Below are positions 47,300-56,115 of a DNA stretch of 64,000 nucleotides, one piece after another. The first letter of the stretch is position 1; every line of letters begins with the position of its first letter. Source of the stretch: Paracoccus yeei ATCC BAA-599 (GTDB taxonomy: Bacteria; Pseudomonadota; Alphaproteobacteria; Rhodobacterales; Rhodobacteraceae); NCBI RefSeq assembly GCF_000622145.1, contig NZ_JHWH01000013.1, forward strand, positions 101,156 through 165,155, given 5' to 3'. The position numbers were made by a program, and so were the translations under genes. The notes beneath the pieces were generated by a model. The model did no database searches. It was not told the origin of the DNA and worked only from the letters and a program-made list of their open reading frames with translations.

Positions 47300-47809
47300 T
47301 CAGGCCGCGCGGGCGGTCAGCACGGTTTCGACCTTCTTCTGTGCGCCGGCCTCGTCGATGCCGCTGACGGCGGCGACTTCGCGGGTCAGCCGGTCCAGGG
47401 CGGCCTCGTACAACTGGCGTTCGGAATAGGACTGTTCGCGCTGGTCGTCGTTGCGGTGCAGGTCTCGCACCACCTCGGCAATCGACATCAGGTCGCCCGA
47501 GTTGATCTTCTGTTCGTATTCCTGCGCGCGGCGCGACCACATGGCGCGCTTGACGCGGGCCTTGCCCTTCAGCGTCTCGAGCGCGCGGTCGATCAGGTCC
47601 GGAGTGGCCAGGCCGCGCATGCCGATCTCGGTCGCGCGCGAGGTCGGAACGCGCAGTGTCATCTTGTCCTTTTCGAACGAGATCACGAACATCTCGAGGC
47701 GCAGGCCCGCGATTTCCTGTTCCTCGATGGAAACGATGCGGCCGACGCCGTGGGTCGGATAGACCACGAAGTCATCGGGACGGAATTCGGTCTTCTTGGC
47801 TTTCGACAT
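47300..47809 (-). CDS. carD: CarD-family transcription regulator
   Basis: A 169-residue RNA-polymerase-binding protein. The N-terminal Tudor-like RID domain (FRPDDFVVYPTHGVGRIVSIEEQEIAGLRLEMFVISFEKDKMTLRVPTSRATEIGMR) contacts the beta subunit. The C-terminal helical domain (KVRRAMWSRRAQEYEQKINSGD-like) binds DNA at the upstream edge of the -10 region. CarD stabilises open complexes, notably at rRNA promoters in species with weak promoters. The ATG at 47809 matches the family's N-terminus. The convergent terminator lies just beyond its stop. Confidence 0.94.
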   Translation of the reverse strand: MSKAKKTEFRPDDFVVYPTHGVGRIVSIEEQEIAGLRLEMFVISFEKDKMTLRVPTSRATEIGMRGLATPDLIDRALETLKGKARVKRAMWSRRAQEYEQKINSGDLMSIAEVVRDLHRNDDQREQSYSERQLYEAALDRLTREVAAVSGIDEAGAQKKVETVLTARAA

Positions 47810-48058
47810 AGAACTTCCTTCACAGCGGCGCCGTTCGCGGCGCAAAAAGCCCCAAGGCGGGCATGCTCCCGACCTTTTGGGCCACCATCGGTGTATTGCG
47901 ATCCAGGCAGGGGCAGACAACCTGGACAGACAACATCGCCGGTCGGGCCACCAAAGCGGCCTGATCGGCGGTATGTCATGAACATAACATAAATTCAGGC
48001 CGGAATCAAAGCCGATGGATCGCCCGAGGCCAACAAGAATGCAAAAGCCTTATGCGTC

Positions 48059-48085
48059 ATGTTCCCAGTACCTTACAAGGAACAT
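48059..48085. promoter_or_regulatory. ATGTTCC...GGAACAT inverted repeat
   Basis: A perfect 7-base inverted repeat with a 13-base centre (48059-48085), upstream of carD and downstream of fdxA. It is too long-spaced for the Rhodobacter-type LexA site (GTTC-N7-GTTC). It could be an operator or a second RNA stem. Confidence 0.3.
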
Positions 48086-48101
48086 CGCAAGCACTTTCGA
48101 G

Positions 48102-48132
48102 GTCAGGGAAGCCCGAATCGCGCCGCCCTGAC
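48102..48132 (-). terminator. Hairpin 11 bases after the fdxA stop
   Basis: GTCAGGG (48102-48108) pairs with CCCTGAC (48126-48132) around a 17-base loop. It lies just below the fdxA stop at 48144 and has no T-run, so it may act as a weak or Rho-assisted end. Confidence 0.4.
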
Positions 48133-48143
48133 GCAGCGACAGA

Positions 48144-48482
48144 TCAACCGCCCTCGCCGGGGTTGGGAGAGAAATATTTCTCCAGCTTGCCGGGCTGCCC
48201 GTCCATTTCCTGGTAGCCGGGCATGGGGTCTTTTTTGCGGGTGATGACGGGCCAAAGCTCGGAGTACTTGCGGTTGAACTCGACCCACTGCTCCATGTCC
48301 GGCTCGGTATCGGGGCGAATCGCGTCGGCCGGGCATTCCGGTTCGCACACGCCACAGTCGATGCATTCGTCGGGATGGATCACCAGCGTGTTTTCGCCTT
48401 CGTAGAAACAGTCCACGGGGCACACCTCAACGCAGTCGGTGTATTTGCACATGATGCAGTTATCGGTGACGACATAGGTCAT
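48144..48482 (-). CDS. fdxA: Seven-iron ferredoxin FdxA
   Basis: A 112-residue cytoplasmic electron carrier with one 3Fe-4S and one 4Fe-4S cluster. By comparison with Azotobacter ferredoxin I, Cys9, Cys17 and Cys50 should bind the 3Fe cluster, and Cys21, Cys40, Cys43 and Cys46 the 4Fe cluster; Cys12 and Cys25 are extra. The C-terminal half ([23 protein letters not shown]) is the usual extension. The ATG at 48482 gives the conserved MTYVVTDNC start. The gene stands 178 bases downstream of the Hsp15-like gene. Confidence 0.95.
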   Translation of the reverse strand: MTYVVTDNCIMCKYTDCVEVCPVDCFYEGENTLVIHPDECIDCGVCEPECPADAIRPDTEPDMEQWVEFNRKYSELWPVITRKKDPMPGYQEMDGQPGKLEKYFSPNPGEGG

Positions 48483-48660
48483 GGCGCGTCTATTCCTGTT
48501 TCCTGCCCGGCTAGTTACGCCCGGTGGGTTCATCATTCAAGGCCGGCCCGACCGAAAAGACCGGCATCCGAAGCGGAGCAGCCGGTCCGGGGACGGTGAT
48601 CCAGAATGCGGCTGTCGGGCGAAACGCTGTTCCTTGTGCGGCCCTGATGCCGCGCAAGAA

Positions 48661-48939
48661 TCACATTTCGACTTCCTCGTAAAGGGTTGCTGCCTCGGTC
48701 GCGGGGCCGCGCCGCTCTCCCAGGTCCAGGACCCGCAGGACGCGGACCCGCCCATGTGCCGCGACGGTGACCAGATCGCCCCCGCGCAGCACCTGCGCCG
48801 GCTTGGCGCAGGGCTTTCCGTTCAGGCGAATGCCGCCGGCCGCAATGGCGTCGGCGGCAAGCGTACGGGTCCGAAACATCCTAGCGTGATGCAGCCAGCG
48901 ATCCAGGCGGATGCTGGCCGCGCCCTCGAGCTCAGCCAC
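48661..48939 (-). CDS. S4-domain RNA-binding protein, Hsp15-like
   Basis: A 92-residue protein with an S4 domain in its first ~60 residues: IRLDRWLHHARMFRTRTLAADAIAAGGIRLNGKPCAKPAQVLRGGDLVTV. Hsp15 binds 50S subunits that carry a stalled nascent chain and helps recycle them. Similar short S4 proteins act in other RNA tasks. It starts 9 bases after the helicase stop, so the two probably share a transcript. Confidence 0.85.
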   Translation of the reverse strand: MAELEGAASIRLDRWLHHARMFRTRTLAADAIAAGGIRLNGKPCAKPAQVLRGGDLVTVAAHGRVRVLRVLDLGERRGPATEAATLYEEVEM

Positions 48940-48948
48940 GCGTCCCGC

Positions 48949-51900
48949 TCACGTCTTGTTCTTGAGCGAGGCGAGAATCGCGAAGGGGCTGTCGGGGTCG
49001 ACCTTCTTTTCGGGCCGCGGAGGACGCGCTTCGAAGGTCTTGGGTCCCTCGTGACGGGGCTTGCCCTTGTCGAAGCGCGGCTTGCCCTTGGGCCCGCGAT
49101 CCTGGCGTTCCCCGCCCTGCCCCTGACGGTCGCCGCCGCCCTGACGGTCCGCGCGGTTTTCGTCGCGCCGGCGGGCTTCGCCCCGGGGCTTGCCGTCTTC
49201 GCGCGGGCCACCCTGCTGCCGGGCAGCGCCGTCGCGCCCACCCGCCTCGGCCGGCGCACCCTGGCGCGGGCCGCCTTGCGGGTTGTCGCGGTCGCGGCGG
49301 GGGCCGCGGTCCTGACGGTCGCCCTGCGGACGCTCGCCCCGTTCGGGACGGCGGTTGCCGCGCGGGCGCGGAGCCCAGGTGAAGGTATAGAACACCTCAA
49401 GTTCGGGCGCGGCGGGCTGCTCGCCCTCGGTCGTCGTGCCCTCGCCGGCTTCGGCCGCGGCGGCCTCATCGGCGGCCTTGCGGGCGGCCTGCTCGGCCTC
49501 CCAGCGGGCGCGGGTCTCGGCGGCCAGGACGCTTTCTTCCTCGGTCAGCGGATGTTCGTGGTCGGCGTCTTCGGGCGCGGGCGGCGCCGGCGGCGCGACC
49601 TCGGTCCGGGCCTTGGGGCGCTCAGCCTTCTCGGCGCGATAGCCAAGCCCGCCCATCAGGCCGGCGAACTGCTCCAGCGTCATGCCGGTGATCGACAGCA
49701 TGTCGGGCGTCGCCTCGAATCCCGCGCGGCTGTCCTGGGTGCGCAGCATGTCGGCCAGCCGCTCCAGCATGTCGATACGGATCGCGCGCTCGCCCGCCGG
49801 GTGATAGCCCGACAGCGTGTAATAGCCCTTGGGCACGTCCGGCAGGTTCGGGATCGTGACCAGCCCGGGCGGCGGGCTTTCGGGGAATTCGGAAAGCCCC
49901 TGGTCCAGCCCCCACAGCACCAGCCGCAGCCGGGTCGGCGCGGGCTTCAGCAGCGCCGGCTGGAAGATGGTGAACTGGCCGAAGCGCACGCCATGCTTGC
50001 GCAGGTGGCCGCGCGCGTCCTGATCCAGCTCCTTGACCTCATTGGCCACGCCCTCGCGCGGCAGCACGCCCAAGGCCTCGACCAGACGGAAGGCGAAGCC
50101 ACGCGCAAGCCCGGTCAACGTCTCGTCGTTCTTCAGCGCCAGCAGCGGCTCGAAGGCGGTCGCCACCTTGCGGTCGATGAAGTGCTGCAACCGGCGACGG
50201 ACCTTTTCGGCGATCTCGGGGCCGGCCTCCTCGTCGACGAAGGGCTCGACGCCGGGCTTCAGCGCCTCGGCCCCCTTGACCAGCTTGCCGACGGCCGAGC
50301 TGCCCCACATCAGGCCGCCCTGTTCGGTAAAGTCCAGTTCGGTGTCCGGCGCGTTGTAGAACCGGTCGGCCCGCAGATGGAACTCGGGGCGCAGCGCCTC
50401 GTAGGCGGCGCGGGACAGCATCCGCGCCTCGTCCCCGGTTGCGTTCGGATCGGCGCGAAAGCGGAATCCCTCCAGACGGCCGGCGAACTCGCCCTCGACC
50501 GTCACTTCGCCCTTGTCATTCACCTCGGCCAAAAGGCTCTCCTTTTGCTTGAGCCGGCGCAGCAGCACTGAGGTGCGCCGGTCCACGAATCTTTGCGTCA
50601 ATGCGGCATGCAACGCATCCGACAGTCGATCTTCTACCGCGCGCGTCTCGGCCCGCCAATGGGTTTCGTCCGAAACCCACCCCGAACGCTGCGCGACATA
50701 GGTCCAAGTGCGAATATATGCCAAACGTTTCGACAATGTGTCGATGTCGCCCGCCGTCTTGTCGATGCGGGACACCTGCGTGGCCAGCCAGTCGCCCGGA
50801 ACACCGCCGTCTTGCAGAAAGCCGAAGATCCGCGCCAGCATCGTCGAATGCTCGGCCGGCGAGATCGAGCGGAAATCGGGAATCCGGCACACGTCCCACA
50901 GCAGGCGCACGTCCTTGGGGTGGGTCACGCGGTCGCGGATCTCGGGCATGGTGGTCAGCGCCTTCAGCGCGCGCAGGTCGTCTGCCTCGCGGCCCCGGGC
51001 CAGCCACTCGCTGCCGGGCGAGGCCTCGAGGCTTGCGATCAGCCGCTCGACGGTGCCGAACTCCAGCGCGGCGTTGCGCCACATCAGCCGGCTGATCGGC
51101 TGGAAGCGGTGGTTCTCGATCGCCTCGATCAGCCCCTCGTCCAGCGGGCCCGCGTCGCCCGTGACGCCGAAGGTGCCGGGTTCCGTGTGCCGCCCCGCAC
51201 GCCCGGCGATCTGGCCCAGTTCATGGGGGAACAGCGGGCGATAGCGGCGGCCGTCGAATTTCTCGGTCGCGGAAAAGGCGACGTGCCGGATGTCCAGGTT
51301 CAGGCCCATGCCGATGGCGTCGGTCGCGACCAGGTAATCCACCTCGCCCTGCTGGTACATGGCGACCTGGGCGTTGCGGGTCCGGGGCGACAGCGCCCCC
51401 ATGACCACGGCGCAGCCGCCCTTCTGCCGGCGGATCAGCTCGGCCGTGGCATAGACCTCGTCGACGGAAAAGCACACGATGGCCGAGCGGGGCGGCATCC
51501 GGCTGATCTTTTTCGACCCCGCCCAGGACAGGGTCGAGAACCGCTCGCGCCGCATGAACTGCACGCTTGGCACCAGCGCCGCGATGGCGGGCCGCATGGT
51601 GTCGCTGCCCAGAAGCAGGGTTTCGTGCAGGCCCCGCATGTGCAGCAGCCGGTCGGTGAAGACATGGCCGCGCTCGGGGTCGGCGCACAGCTGGATTTCG
51701 TCGATGGCGACGAAATCGGCGCCGACCTCGGGCATGGCCTCGGTGGTGGCGACCCAGTACTGCACCCGGTCGGGAACGATCCGCTCCTCTCCGGTGATCA
51801 GGGCGACGACGCTGGGGCCGCGCGCCTTGACGATGCGGTCATAGACCTCGCGCGCCAGCAGACGCAGCGGCAAGCCGATGACGCCCGTGCGATGGGCCAG

Positions 51901-51978
51901 CATCCGTTCGATGGCATAATGCGTCTTGCCGGTGTTGGTCGGCCCCAGGACCGCCGTCACCCGAGATCTGTCCTGCAT
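48949..51978 (-). CDS. SUV3-like DExH RNA helicase with long basic tail
   Basis: A 1009-residue helicase resembling mitochondrial SUV3. Walker A is GPTNTGKTHYA (11-21), and the DExH-type Walker B reads FVAIDEIQLCAD. The RecA-2 motif is VATDAIGMGLNLDIRHVAFS, followed by QIAGRAGRH. A helical C-terminal part follows. The last ~200 residues (from about 800) are low-complexity and rich in Arg, Gly, Asp and Gln, then end in a conserved SPFAILASLKNK peptide. SUV3 works with PNPase in RNA decay; the same role is inferred here. The ATG overlaps the TPR gene stop by one base. Confidence 0.88.
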   Translation of the reverse strand: MQDRSRVTAVLGPTNTGKTHYAIERMLAHRTGVIGLPLRLLAREVYDRIVKARGPSVVALITGEERIVPDRVQYWVATTEAMPEVGADFVAIDEIQLCADPERGHVFTDRLLHMRGLHETLLLGSDTMRPAIAALVPSVQFMRRERFSTLSWAGSKKISRMPPRSAIVCFSVDEVYATAELIRRQKGGCAVVMGALSPRTRNAQVAMYQQGEVDYLVATDAIGMGLNLDIRHVAFSATEKFDGRRYRPLFPHELGQIAGRAGRHTEPGTFGVTGDAGPLDEGLIEAIENHRFQPISRLMWRNAALEFGTVERLIASLEASPGSEWLARGREADDLRALKALTTMPEIRDRVTHPKDVRLLWDVCRIPDFRSISPAEHSTMLARIFGFLQDGGVPGDWLATQVSRIDKTAGDIDTLSKRLAYIRTWTYVAQRSGWVSDETHWRAETRAVEDRLSDALHAALTQRFVDRRTSVLLRRLKQKESLLAEVNDKGEVTVEGEFAGRLEGFRFRADPNATGDEARMLSRAAYEALRPEFHLRADRFYNAPDTELDFTEQGGLMWGSSAVGKLVKGAEALKPGVEPFVDEEAGPEIAEKVRRRLQHFIDRKVATAFEPLLALKNDETLTGLARGFAFRLVEALGVLPREGVANEVKELDQDARGHLRKHGVRFGQFTIFQPALLKPAPTRLRLVLWGLDQGLSEFPESPPPGLVTIPNLPDVPKGYYTLSGYHPAGERAIRIDMLERLADMLRTQDSRAGFEATPDMLSITGMTLEQFAGLMGGLGYRAEKAERPKARTEVAPPAPPAPEDADHEHPLTEEESVLAAETRARWEAEQAARKAADEAAAAEAGEGTTTEGEQPAAPELEVFYTFTWAPRPRGNRRPERGERPQGDRQDRGPRRDRDNPQGGPRQGAPAEAGGRDGAARQQGGPREDGKPRGEARRRDENRADRQGGGDRQGQGGERQDRGPKGKPRFDKGKPRHEGPKTFEARPPRPEKKVDPDSPFAILASLKNKT

Positions 51979-52655
51979 CAGGCGTCCGTGCCCTTCGTGG
52001 TTTCTTCAAGCCGCTGCACCGCGTCCTGCGCGTCCTGCTGATGGGGATGGATCGCCAGGCTCGCGCGGTAGGCGGCAAGCGCCCGGGCGTCGTCGCCCAG
52101 TTCCTCGAAGATGCCGCCCAGCTGGGTCAGCGCGGCGAAATGGCGCGGCTCGCGCGCCAGCGCCTCGCCCAGGGCCGCGATGGCGGGCCCGGCGTCGCCG
52201 TTCAGGTAATAAGCCACGCCCAGCAGGTACCAGCCACCCGCGAAATCGGGCGCGTGGTCGGTCAGCGCGGTCAGGTGGCCGAGGGCGGCCGGCATGTCGC
52301 CCGCGTCCATCGCCGCCTCGCCCCGCTTGTAAAGCAGGTCCATCGCGGCCGAGCCGGACCGCGACCAGATCCGCAGGATGTCGGTTTCGGCGCGCGCCCA
52401 GGCCTCGCCCTCAGGCTGGGCCAGTTCGGTAAACAGCAGGTCCAGGTCCTCGCGCTCGCGCAGGCGGGCCTTGGCGGTGGGTTCGTCGGGCGCGGCGGGG
52501 GCGACCAGCGCGCCTTCGCCCGATTCGGGCGCCTCCTCGGCCACAGGCGGGCCGGCGGGGGGGTCAGCCTGCGCCAGCAGGCTGGCCGGAACCGCCAGCC
52601 CCAGGATTAACCCTGCCGTCACGGCAATGTGGAAATGGGGGACTGGCCAGCGCAT
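51978..52655 (-). CDS. Exported TPR-repeat protein
   Basis: A 225-residue protein from the ATG at 52655, chosen for AGGGATC upstream; an ATG at 52685 is also in frame. A signal peptide (residues 8-30, ending LLAQADPP) leads into an acidic linker. About four TPR units then fill residues 85-215 (AMDLLYKRGEAAMDAGDMPAALGHLTALTDHAPDFAGGWYLLGVAYYLNGDAGPAIAALGEALAREP...). It probably acts as a periplasmic protein-interaction module. No partner can be named. It is coupled to the helicase gene, although the two products act in different compartments. Confidence 0.8.
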   Translation of the reverse strand: MRWPVPHFHIAVTAGLILGLAVPASLLAQADPPAGPPVAEEAPESGEGALVAPAAPDEPTAKARLREREDLDLLFTELAQPEGEAWARAETDILRIWSRSGSAAMDLLYKRGEAAMDAGDMPAALGHLTALTDHAPDFAGGWYLLGVAYYLNGDAGPAIAALGEALAREPRHFAALTQLGGIFEELGDDARALAAYRASLAIHPHQQDAQDAVQRLEETTKGTDA

Positions 52656-52712
52656 GATCCCTATGTAACTGTCCCACCAATCCATTTCCAGACTCAGTCA
52701 GGGAGAATACTT

Positions 52713-52997
52713 ATGAGCAAAGTGGTCGAGGCCGCCGTGGCCGCGCTGGACCCCAAGGCCAAGGGCTTTGACGGCACAGCCAAGTTCGTGATCGAGGGCG
52801 AGGGCGCGGTCTATATCGACGCATCGGGCGCCCGGGCGGCGGACGATGCGGCCGACGTGACCCTGACCGCCAGCCGCGAGACGTTCGAGGGGCTGCTGTC
52901 GGGCGACGTGAACCCGACGATGGCCTTCATGACCGGCAAGCTCAAGGTCGACGGCTCGATGCCCACCGCGATGAAGCTCGGGGCGCTTCTGGGCTGA
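52713..52997 (+). CDS. SCP2 sterol-binding-domain protein
   Basis: A 94-residue protein made of one SCP2 domain: FDGTAKFVIEGEGAVYIDASG, then ADVTLTASRETFEGLLSGDVNPTMAFMTGKLKVDGSMPTAMKLGALL. The domain encloses a hydrophobic cavity for fatty acyl groups or other lipids. AGGGAGAA precedes the ATG. The downstream alpha/beta hydrolase begins 4 bases after the stop. The pair may handle a lipid, but this is inference. Confidence 0.9.
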   Translation: MSKVVEAAVAALDPKAKGFDGTAKFVIEGEGAVYIDASGARAADDAADVTLTASRETFEGLLSGDVNPTMAFMTGKLKVDGSMPTAMKLGALLG

Positions 52998-53001
52998 CGC
53001 G

Positions 53002-53982
53002 GTGACGCCGGCGCCCTTCAACACGCTGCCGGGCGACCCCCTGCCCATGGCCCGCGCCGTCTGGCTGCGGGCCGAGGACGGGATCCGGCTGCGCGCGGCG
53101 CACTGGGCGGCAGGCGGGGCCTCGGGCTCGGTCCTGCTGTTCCCCGGCCGCACCGAATACGTCGAGAAATACAACGCCGTCGCGCTGGACCTGAACGCGG
53201 CGGGCTATGACGTCCTGGCCATCGACTGGCGCGGTCAGGGCATGTCCGACCGGCTGCTGGCCGATCCCCGGCTGGGCCATGTCGAGCGGTTTTCCGACTA
53301 TCAGCGCGACGTGGTCGAACTGGTCGTGGCGGCCCAGGAAATCGGCCTGCCCCGACCCTGGCACCTGCTGGCCCATTCCATGGGCGGCGCCATCGGGCTG
53401 GCGGCGCTGGCGGGCGGCCTGCCGGTCGCCTCGGCGGTGTTCTCGGCGCCCATGTGGGGGCTGAGCCTGTCCAACATCATGACCCGCATCGCGATTGGCA
53501 TGGTGGTCGTGGCCCGCACCTTCGGTCGCCACCAGGGCGTCGCACCCGGCTCGGGCGGGGCCGAGCCCTTCGTGCTCAAGCAGGGCTTCCTGGACAACCT
53601 GCTGACCGGCGACGGCACCCGCTGGGGCCGCTTCGTGGCCGAGGCCGACGCCTGGCCCGACCTCGCCATCGGCGGCGTGACCCACCACTGGCTGGCCGAG
53701 GCACTGGCCGAATGCCGCCGCCTGGCCGAGATCCCCGCACCGCCCCTGCCGATGCTGGCGGGTCTGGGGGACGGGGAGCGCATCGTCTCGGCCCAGGCGA
53801 TCCGCGACCGGGTCGCGGCCTGGCCCGGCGCGCGGCTTCTGGACCTGCGATCCTGCCGGCACGAAGCGATGATGGAGCGCCCGGCAGTCCGCGCCGCCTT
53901 CCTCGAAGCCGCGACCGCGCATTTCGCGGCCAGCCAGGCCGGCCCTGCGTCCGACAGGCAGGATTTTCACGCCACGGGTTGA
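53002..53982 (+). CDS. Alpha/beta hydrolase, monoglyceride lipase/lysophospholipase-like
   Basis: A 326-residue hydrolase starting at GTG. The nucleophile elbow is LLAHSMGGAIG (Ser about 126), preceded by LAIDWRGQGMSDR and LFPGRTEYVEKY. The C-terminal SCRHEAMMERP supplies the likely catalytic His. The pattern matches PldB/monoglyceride-lipase-like enzymes that deacylate lysophospholipids or monoacylglycerols. It is co-encoded with the SCP2 protein, which could deliver lipid. Substrate not established. Confidence 0.85.
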   Translation: MTPAPFNTLPGDPLPMARAVWLRAEDGIRLRAAHWAAGGASGSVLLFPGRTEYVEKYNAVALDLNAAGYDVLAIDWRGQGMSDRLLADPRLGHVERFSDYQRDVVELVVAAQEIGLPRPWHLLAHSMGGAIGLAALAGGLPVASAVFSAPMWGLSLSNIMTRIAIGMVVVARTFGRHQGVAPGSGGAEPFVLKQGFLDNLLTGDGTRWGRFVAEADAWPDLAIGGVTHHWLAEALAECRRLAEIPAPPLPMLAGLGDGERIVSAQAIRDRVAAWPGARLLDLRSCRHEAMMERPAVRAAFLEAATAHFAASQAGPASDRQDFHATG

Positions 53983-54030
53983 AGCCGCCGGGACAAAGCG
54001 TCAAATCCTGACCAACAGAAAGGAAAGTTC

Positions 54031-55899
54031 ATGACGATTTCCCCCGCAAGCCGTCTTCTGTTCCCCTGGGCCGCCGCCCCGTCCCTGCCCCACGACGAAA
54101 ACGCCCAGCCTGTGGCCGCCGCCGCAAACGCCGCCCTGGGCGATCTGCCCGAATGGGACCTGACCGACCTTTATCCCGCCCCCGACGCGCCCGAACTGCA
54201 GGCCGACCTGGACACCCTGGCGCGGGCCTGCTGCAGCTTCGCGCGCGACTACGAGGGCAAGCTCGCCTCGCTCGACGCGCCCAAGATGCTGGAATGCATC
54301 CAGCGCTATGAACAGATCGACACGCTGGCCGGGCGTATCATGTCCTATGCCGGGCTGCGCTATTACCAGAACACCACCGACGGTTCCCGCGCCAAGATGA
54401 TGGGCGACCTGCAGGACAGGATCGCCGAGGTGACGACGGGGCTGGTCTTCTTCAGCCTGGAATTCAACCGCATCTCGGACGACCGCTATGACGAGGTGTT
54501 CTCGGCCAGCGGGACGGCGCGCTATCGCCCCGTCTTCGACCGGATGCGGGCCATGCGCCCCTATCAGCTGTCGGACGAGCTGGAACGCTTCCTGCACGAC
54601 AATTCCGTGGTCGGCGCCGCCGCCTGGAACCGGCTCTTCGACGAAACCACCGCCGGCCTGACCTTCGACGTCGAGGGCGAGGAGCTGGGGATCGAGGCGA
54701 CACTGAACCTGCTGACCGACCACGACCGCGCCCGCCGCGAGGCCGGCGCCAAGGCGCTGGCCGAGGTCTTCGGCAAGAACATCAAGCTGTTCTCGCGCAT
54801 CCACAACACGCTCGCCAAGGAAAAATCCATCGAGGACAAGTGGCGCAAGATGCCGACGCCGCAGACCGCGCGCCACCTGTCGAACCACGTCGAACCCGAG
54901 GTGGTCGAGGCGCTCCGGAATGCCGTGACCGCCGCCTATCCGCGCCTGTCGCACCGCTATTACCGGTTGAAGGCGAAATGGCTGGGCCTCGACAAGCTGC
55001 AGGTCTGGGACCGCAACGCGCCCCTGCCCACGGAAAACCCGCGCCTGATCCCCTGGCCCGAGGCGCGCGCCACCGTGCTTGACGCCTATGCCGGCTTCTC
55101 GCCGAAGCTGGCCGAGCTTGCCGAGCCCTTCTTCGACCGGGGCTGGATCGACGCGGGCGTAAAGCCCGGCAAGGCACCGGGTGCCTTCGCCCATCCGACC
55201 GTGACGACCGTGCACCCCTATGTGCTGCTGAACTATCTGGGCAAGCCGCGCGACGTGATGACGCTGGCCCATGAACTGGGGCATGGCGTCCACCAGCGTC
55301 TGGCGGCCGCGCAGGGTGAGCTTCTGTCCTCGACGCCCCTGACGCTGGCCGAGACGGCCTCTGTCTTCGGCGAGATGCTGACCTTCCGCGCGCTCCTGGC
55401 GAAGACCACCGATCCGGTCCAGCGCAAGGCCCTGATCGCCGGCAAGGTCGAGGACATGATCAACACCGTCGTGCGCCAGATCGCCTTCTACGATTTCGAA
55501 TGCAAGCTGCACGCTGCCCGCGCCGAAGGGGAGCTGACGCCCGAGGACATCAACGCGCTCTGGATGTCGGTGCAGGCGGAATCCCTGGGCGACGCCTTCG
55601 AGTTCATGCCGGGCTACGAAACCTTCTGGACCTATGTCCCGCATTTCGTCCATTCGCCCTTCTACGTCTATGCCTACGCCTTCGGCGACGGGCTGGTGAA
55701 CGCGCTTTATGCCGCCTACGAGGACGGGCTGCCCGACTTCCAGGACAAGTACTTCGCCCTGCTTTCGGCCGGCGGCTCGCAGCACCACAAGGACCTGCTG
55801 GCGCCCTTCGGCCTCGACGCCTCGGACCCGGCCTTCTGGGACAAGGGCCTGTCGATGATCGAGGCGCTGATCGACGAACTCGAGGCGATGGAGGGCTGA
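54031..55899 (+). CDS. pepF: Oligoendopeptidase F (M3 family metallopeptidase)
   Basis: A 622-residue cytoplasmic zinc peptidase that cleaves peptides of about 7-17 residues. The HEXXH zinc site is H414-E-L-G-H418 in TLAHELGHGVHQRLA, with the third ligand probably in LAETASVFGEMLTF. The N-terminal helical part (DLPEWDLTDLYPAPDAPELQADLD) and the C-terminal FVHSPFYVYAYAFGDGLVNALYAAYE are typical of PepF. It is preceded by AAAGGAAAG and followed by a repeat-rich gap. Confidence 0.94.
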   Translation: MTISPASRLLFPWAAAPSLPHDENAQPVAAAANAALGDLPEWDLTDLYPAPDAPELQADLDTLARACCSFARDYEGKLASLDAPKMLECIQRYEQIDTLAGRIMSYAGLRYYQNTTDGSRAKMMGDLQDRIAEVTTGLVFFSLEFNRISDDRYDEVFSASGTARYRPVFDRMRAMRPYQLSDELERFLHDNSVVGAAAWNRLFDETTAGLTFDVEGEELGIEATLNLLTDHDRARREAGAKALAEVFGKNIKLFSRIHNTLAKEKSIEDKWRKMPTPQTARHLSNHVEPEVVEALRNAVTAAYPRLSHRYYRLKAKWLGLDKLQVWDRNAPLPTENPRLIPWPEARATVLDAYAGFSPKLAELAEPFFDRGWIDAGVKPGKAPGAFAHPTVTTVHPYVLLNYLGKPRDVMTLAHELGHGVHQRLAAAQGELLSSTPLTLAETASVFGEMLTFRALLAKTTDPVQRKALIAGKVEDMINTVVRQIAFYDFECKLHAARAEGELTPEDINALWMSVQAESLGDAFEFMPGYETFWTYVPHFVHSPFYVYAYAFGDGLVNALYAAYEDGLPDFQDKYFALLSAGGSQHHKDLLAPFGLDASDPAFWDKGLSMIEALIDELEAMEG

Positions 55900-55912
55900 C
55901 GCGCCGCGACCC

Positions 55913-55929
55913 GGGGGCGCTTCGCCCCC
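55913..55929. terminator. GGGGGCG-CTT-CGCCCCC hairpin after pepF
   Basis: A perfect 7-bp stem with a 3-base loop 13 bases after the pepF stop. It leads into the inverted pair of repeat elements. There is no T-run directly after it, though TATTTTTT occurs about 15 bases later. Confidence 0.5.
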
Positions 55930-55933
55930 CGAA

Positions 55934-56062
55934 CCCCCCGAGGATATTTTTTCAGGAAAGAAGACCGGCTTGTGCTTCTTTCTTGCCCAAATATCCCGGG
56001 GGGCGAGGAGCGCCCGGAAAAGGTCCGCAGGAGCTTTTCAGCGACGAGCGGGGCGGAGCCCC
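55934..56062. repeat. Inverted pair of AAATATCC dispersed elements, with copy 3 complete
   Basis: 55934-55963 (CCCCCCGAGGATATTTTTTC, then AGGAAAGAAG) is a near inverted repeat of 55975-56003 (CTTCTTTCTTGCCC, then AAATATCCCGGGGGG). Together they could form a long stem with an 11-base loop. The right-hand copy continues to a GGGGC-GGA-GCCCC stem at 56050-56062, the same part order as the copies at 7009 and 43350. Confidence 0.7.
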
Positions 56063-56115
56063 GGCAACGGCGGGGCCGGCGATCCGCCCACCCCCGACAA
56101 GACGAGGGAGAAACC

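Larger units (their letters stand above)
47810..48143. other. Intergenic region carD-fdxA
   Basis: A 334-base gap between two minus-strand genes with no credible gene. The part nearest fdxA holds the terminator-like hairpin at 48102-48132 and an ATGTTCC...GGAACAT inverted repeat at 48059-48085. An AT-richer segment near 47976-48000 (CATGAACATAACATAAATTC) may hold the carD promoter. Confidence 0.6.

Noticed and set aside
47810..48143. Small RNA or riboswitch in the carD-fdxA gap
   Set aside because: Two inverted repeats are visible, but I could not match any known riboswitch core. They are listed as separate repeats instead.
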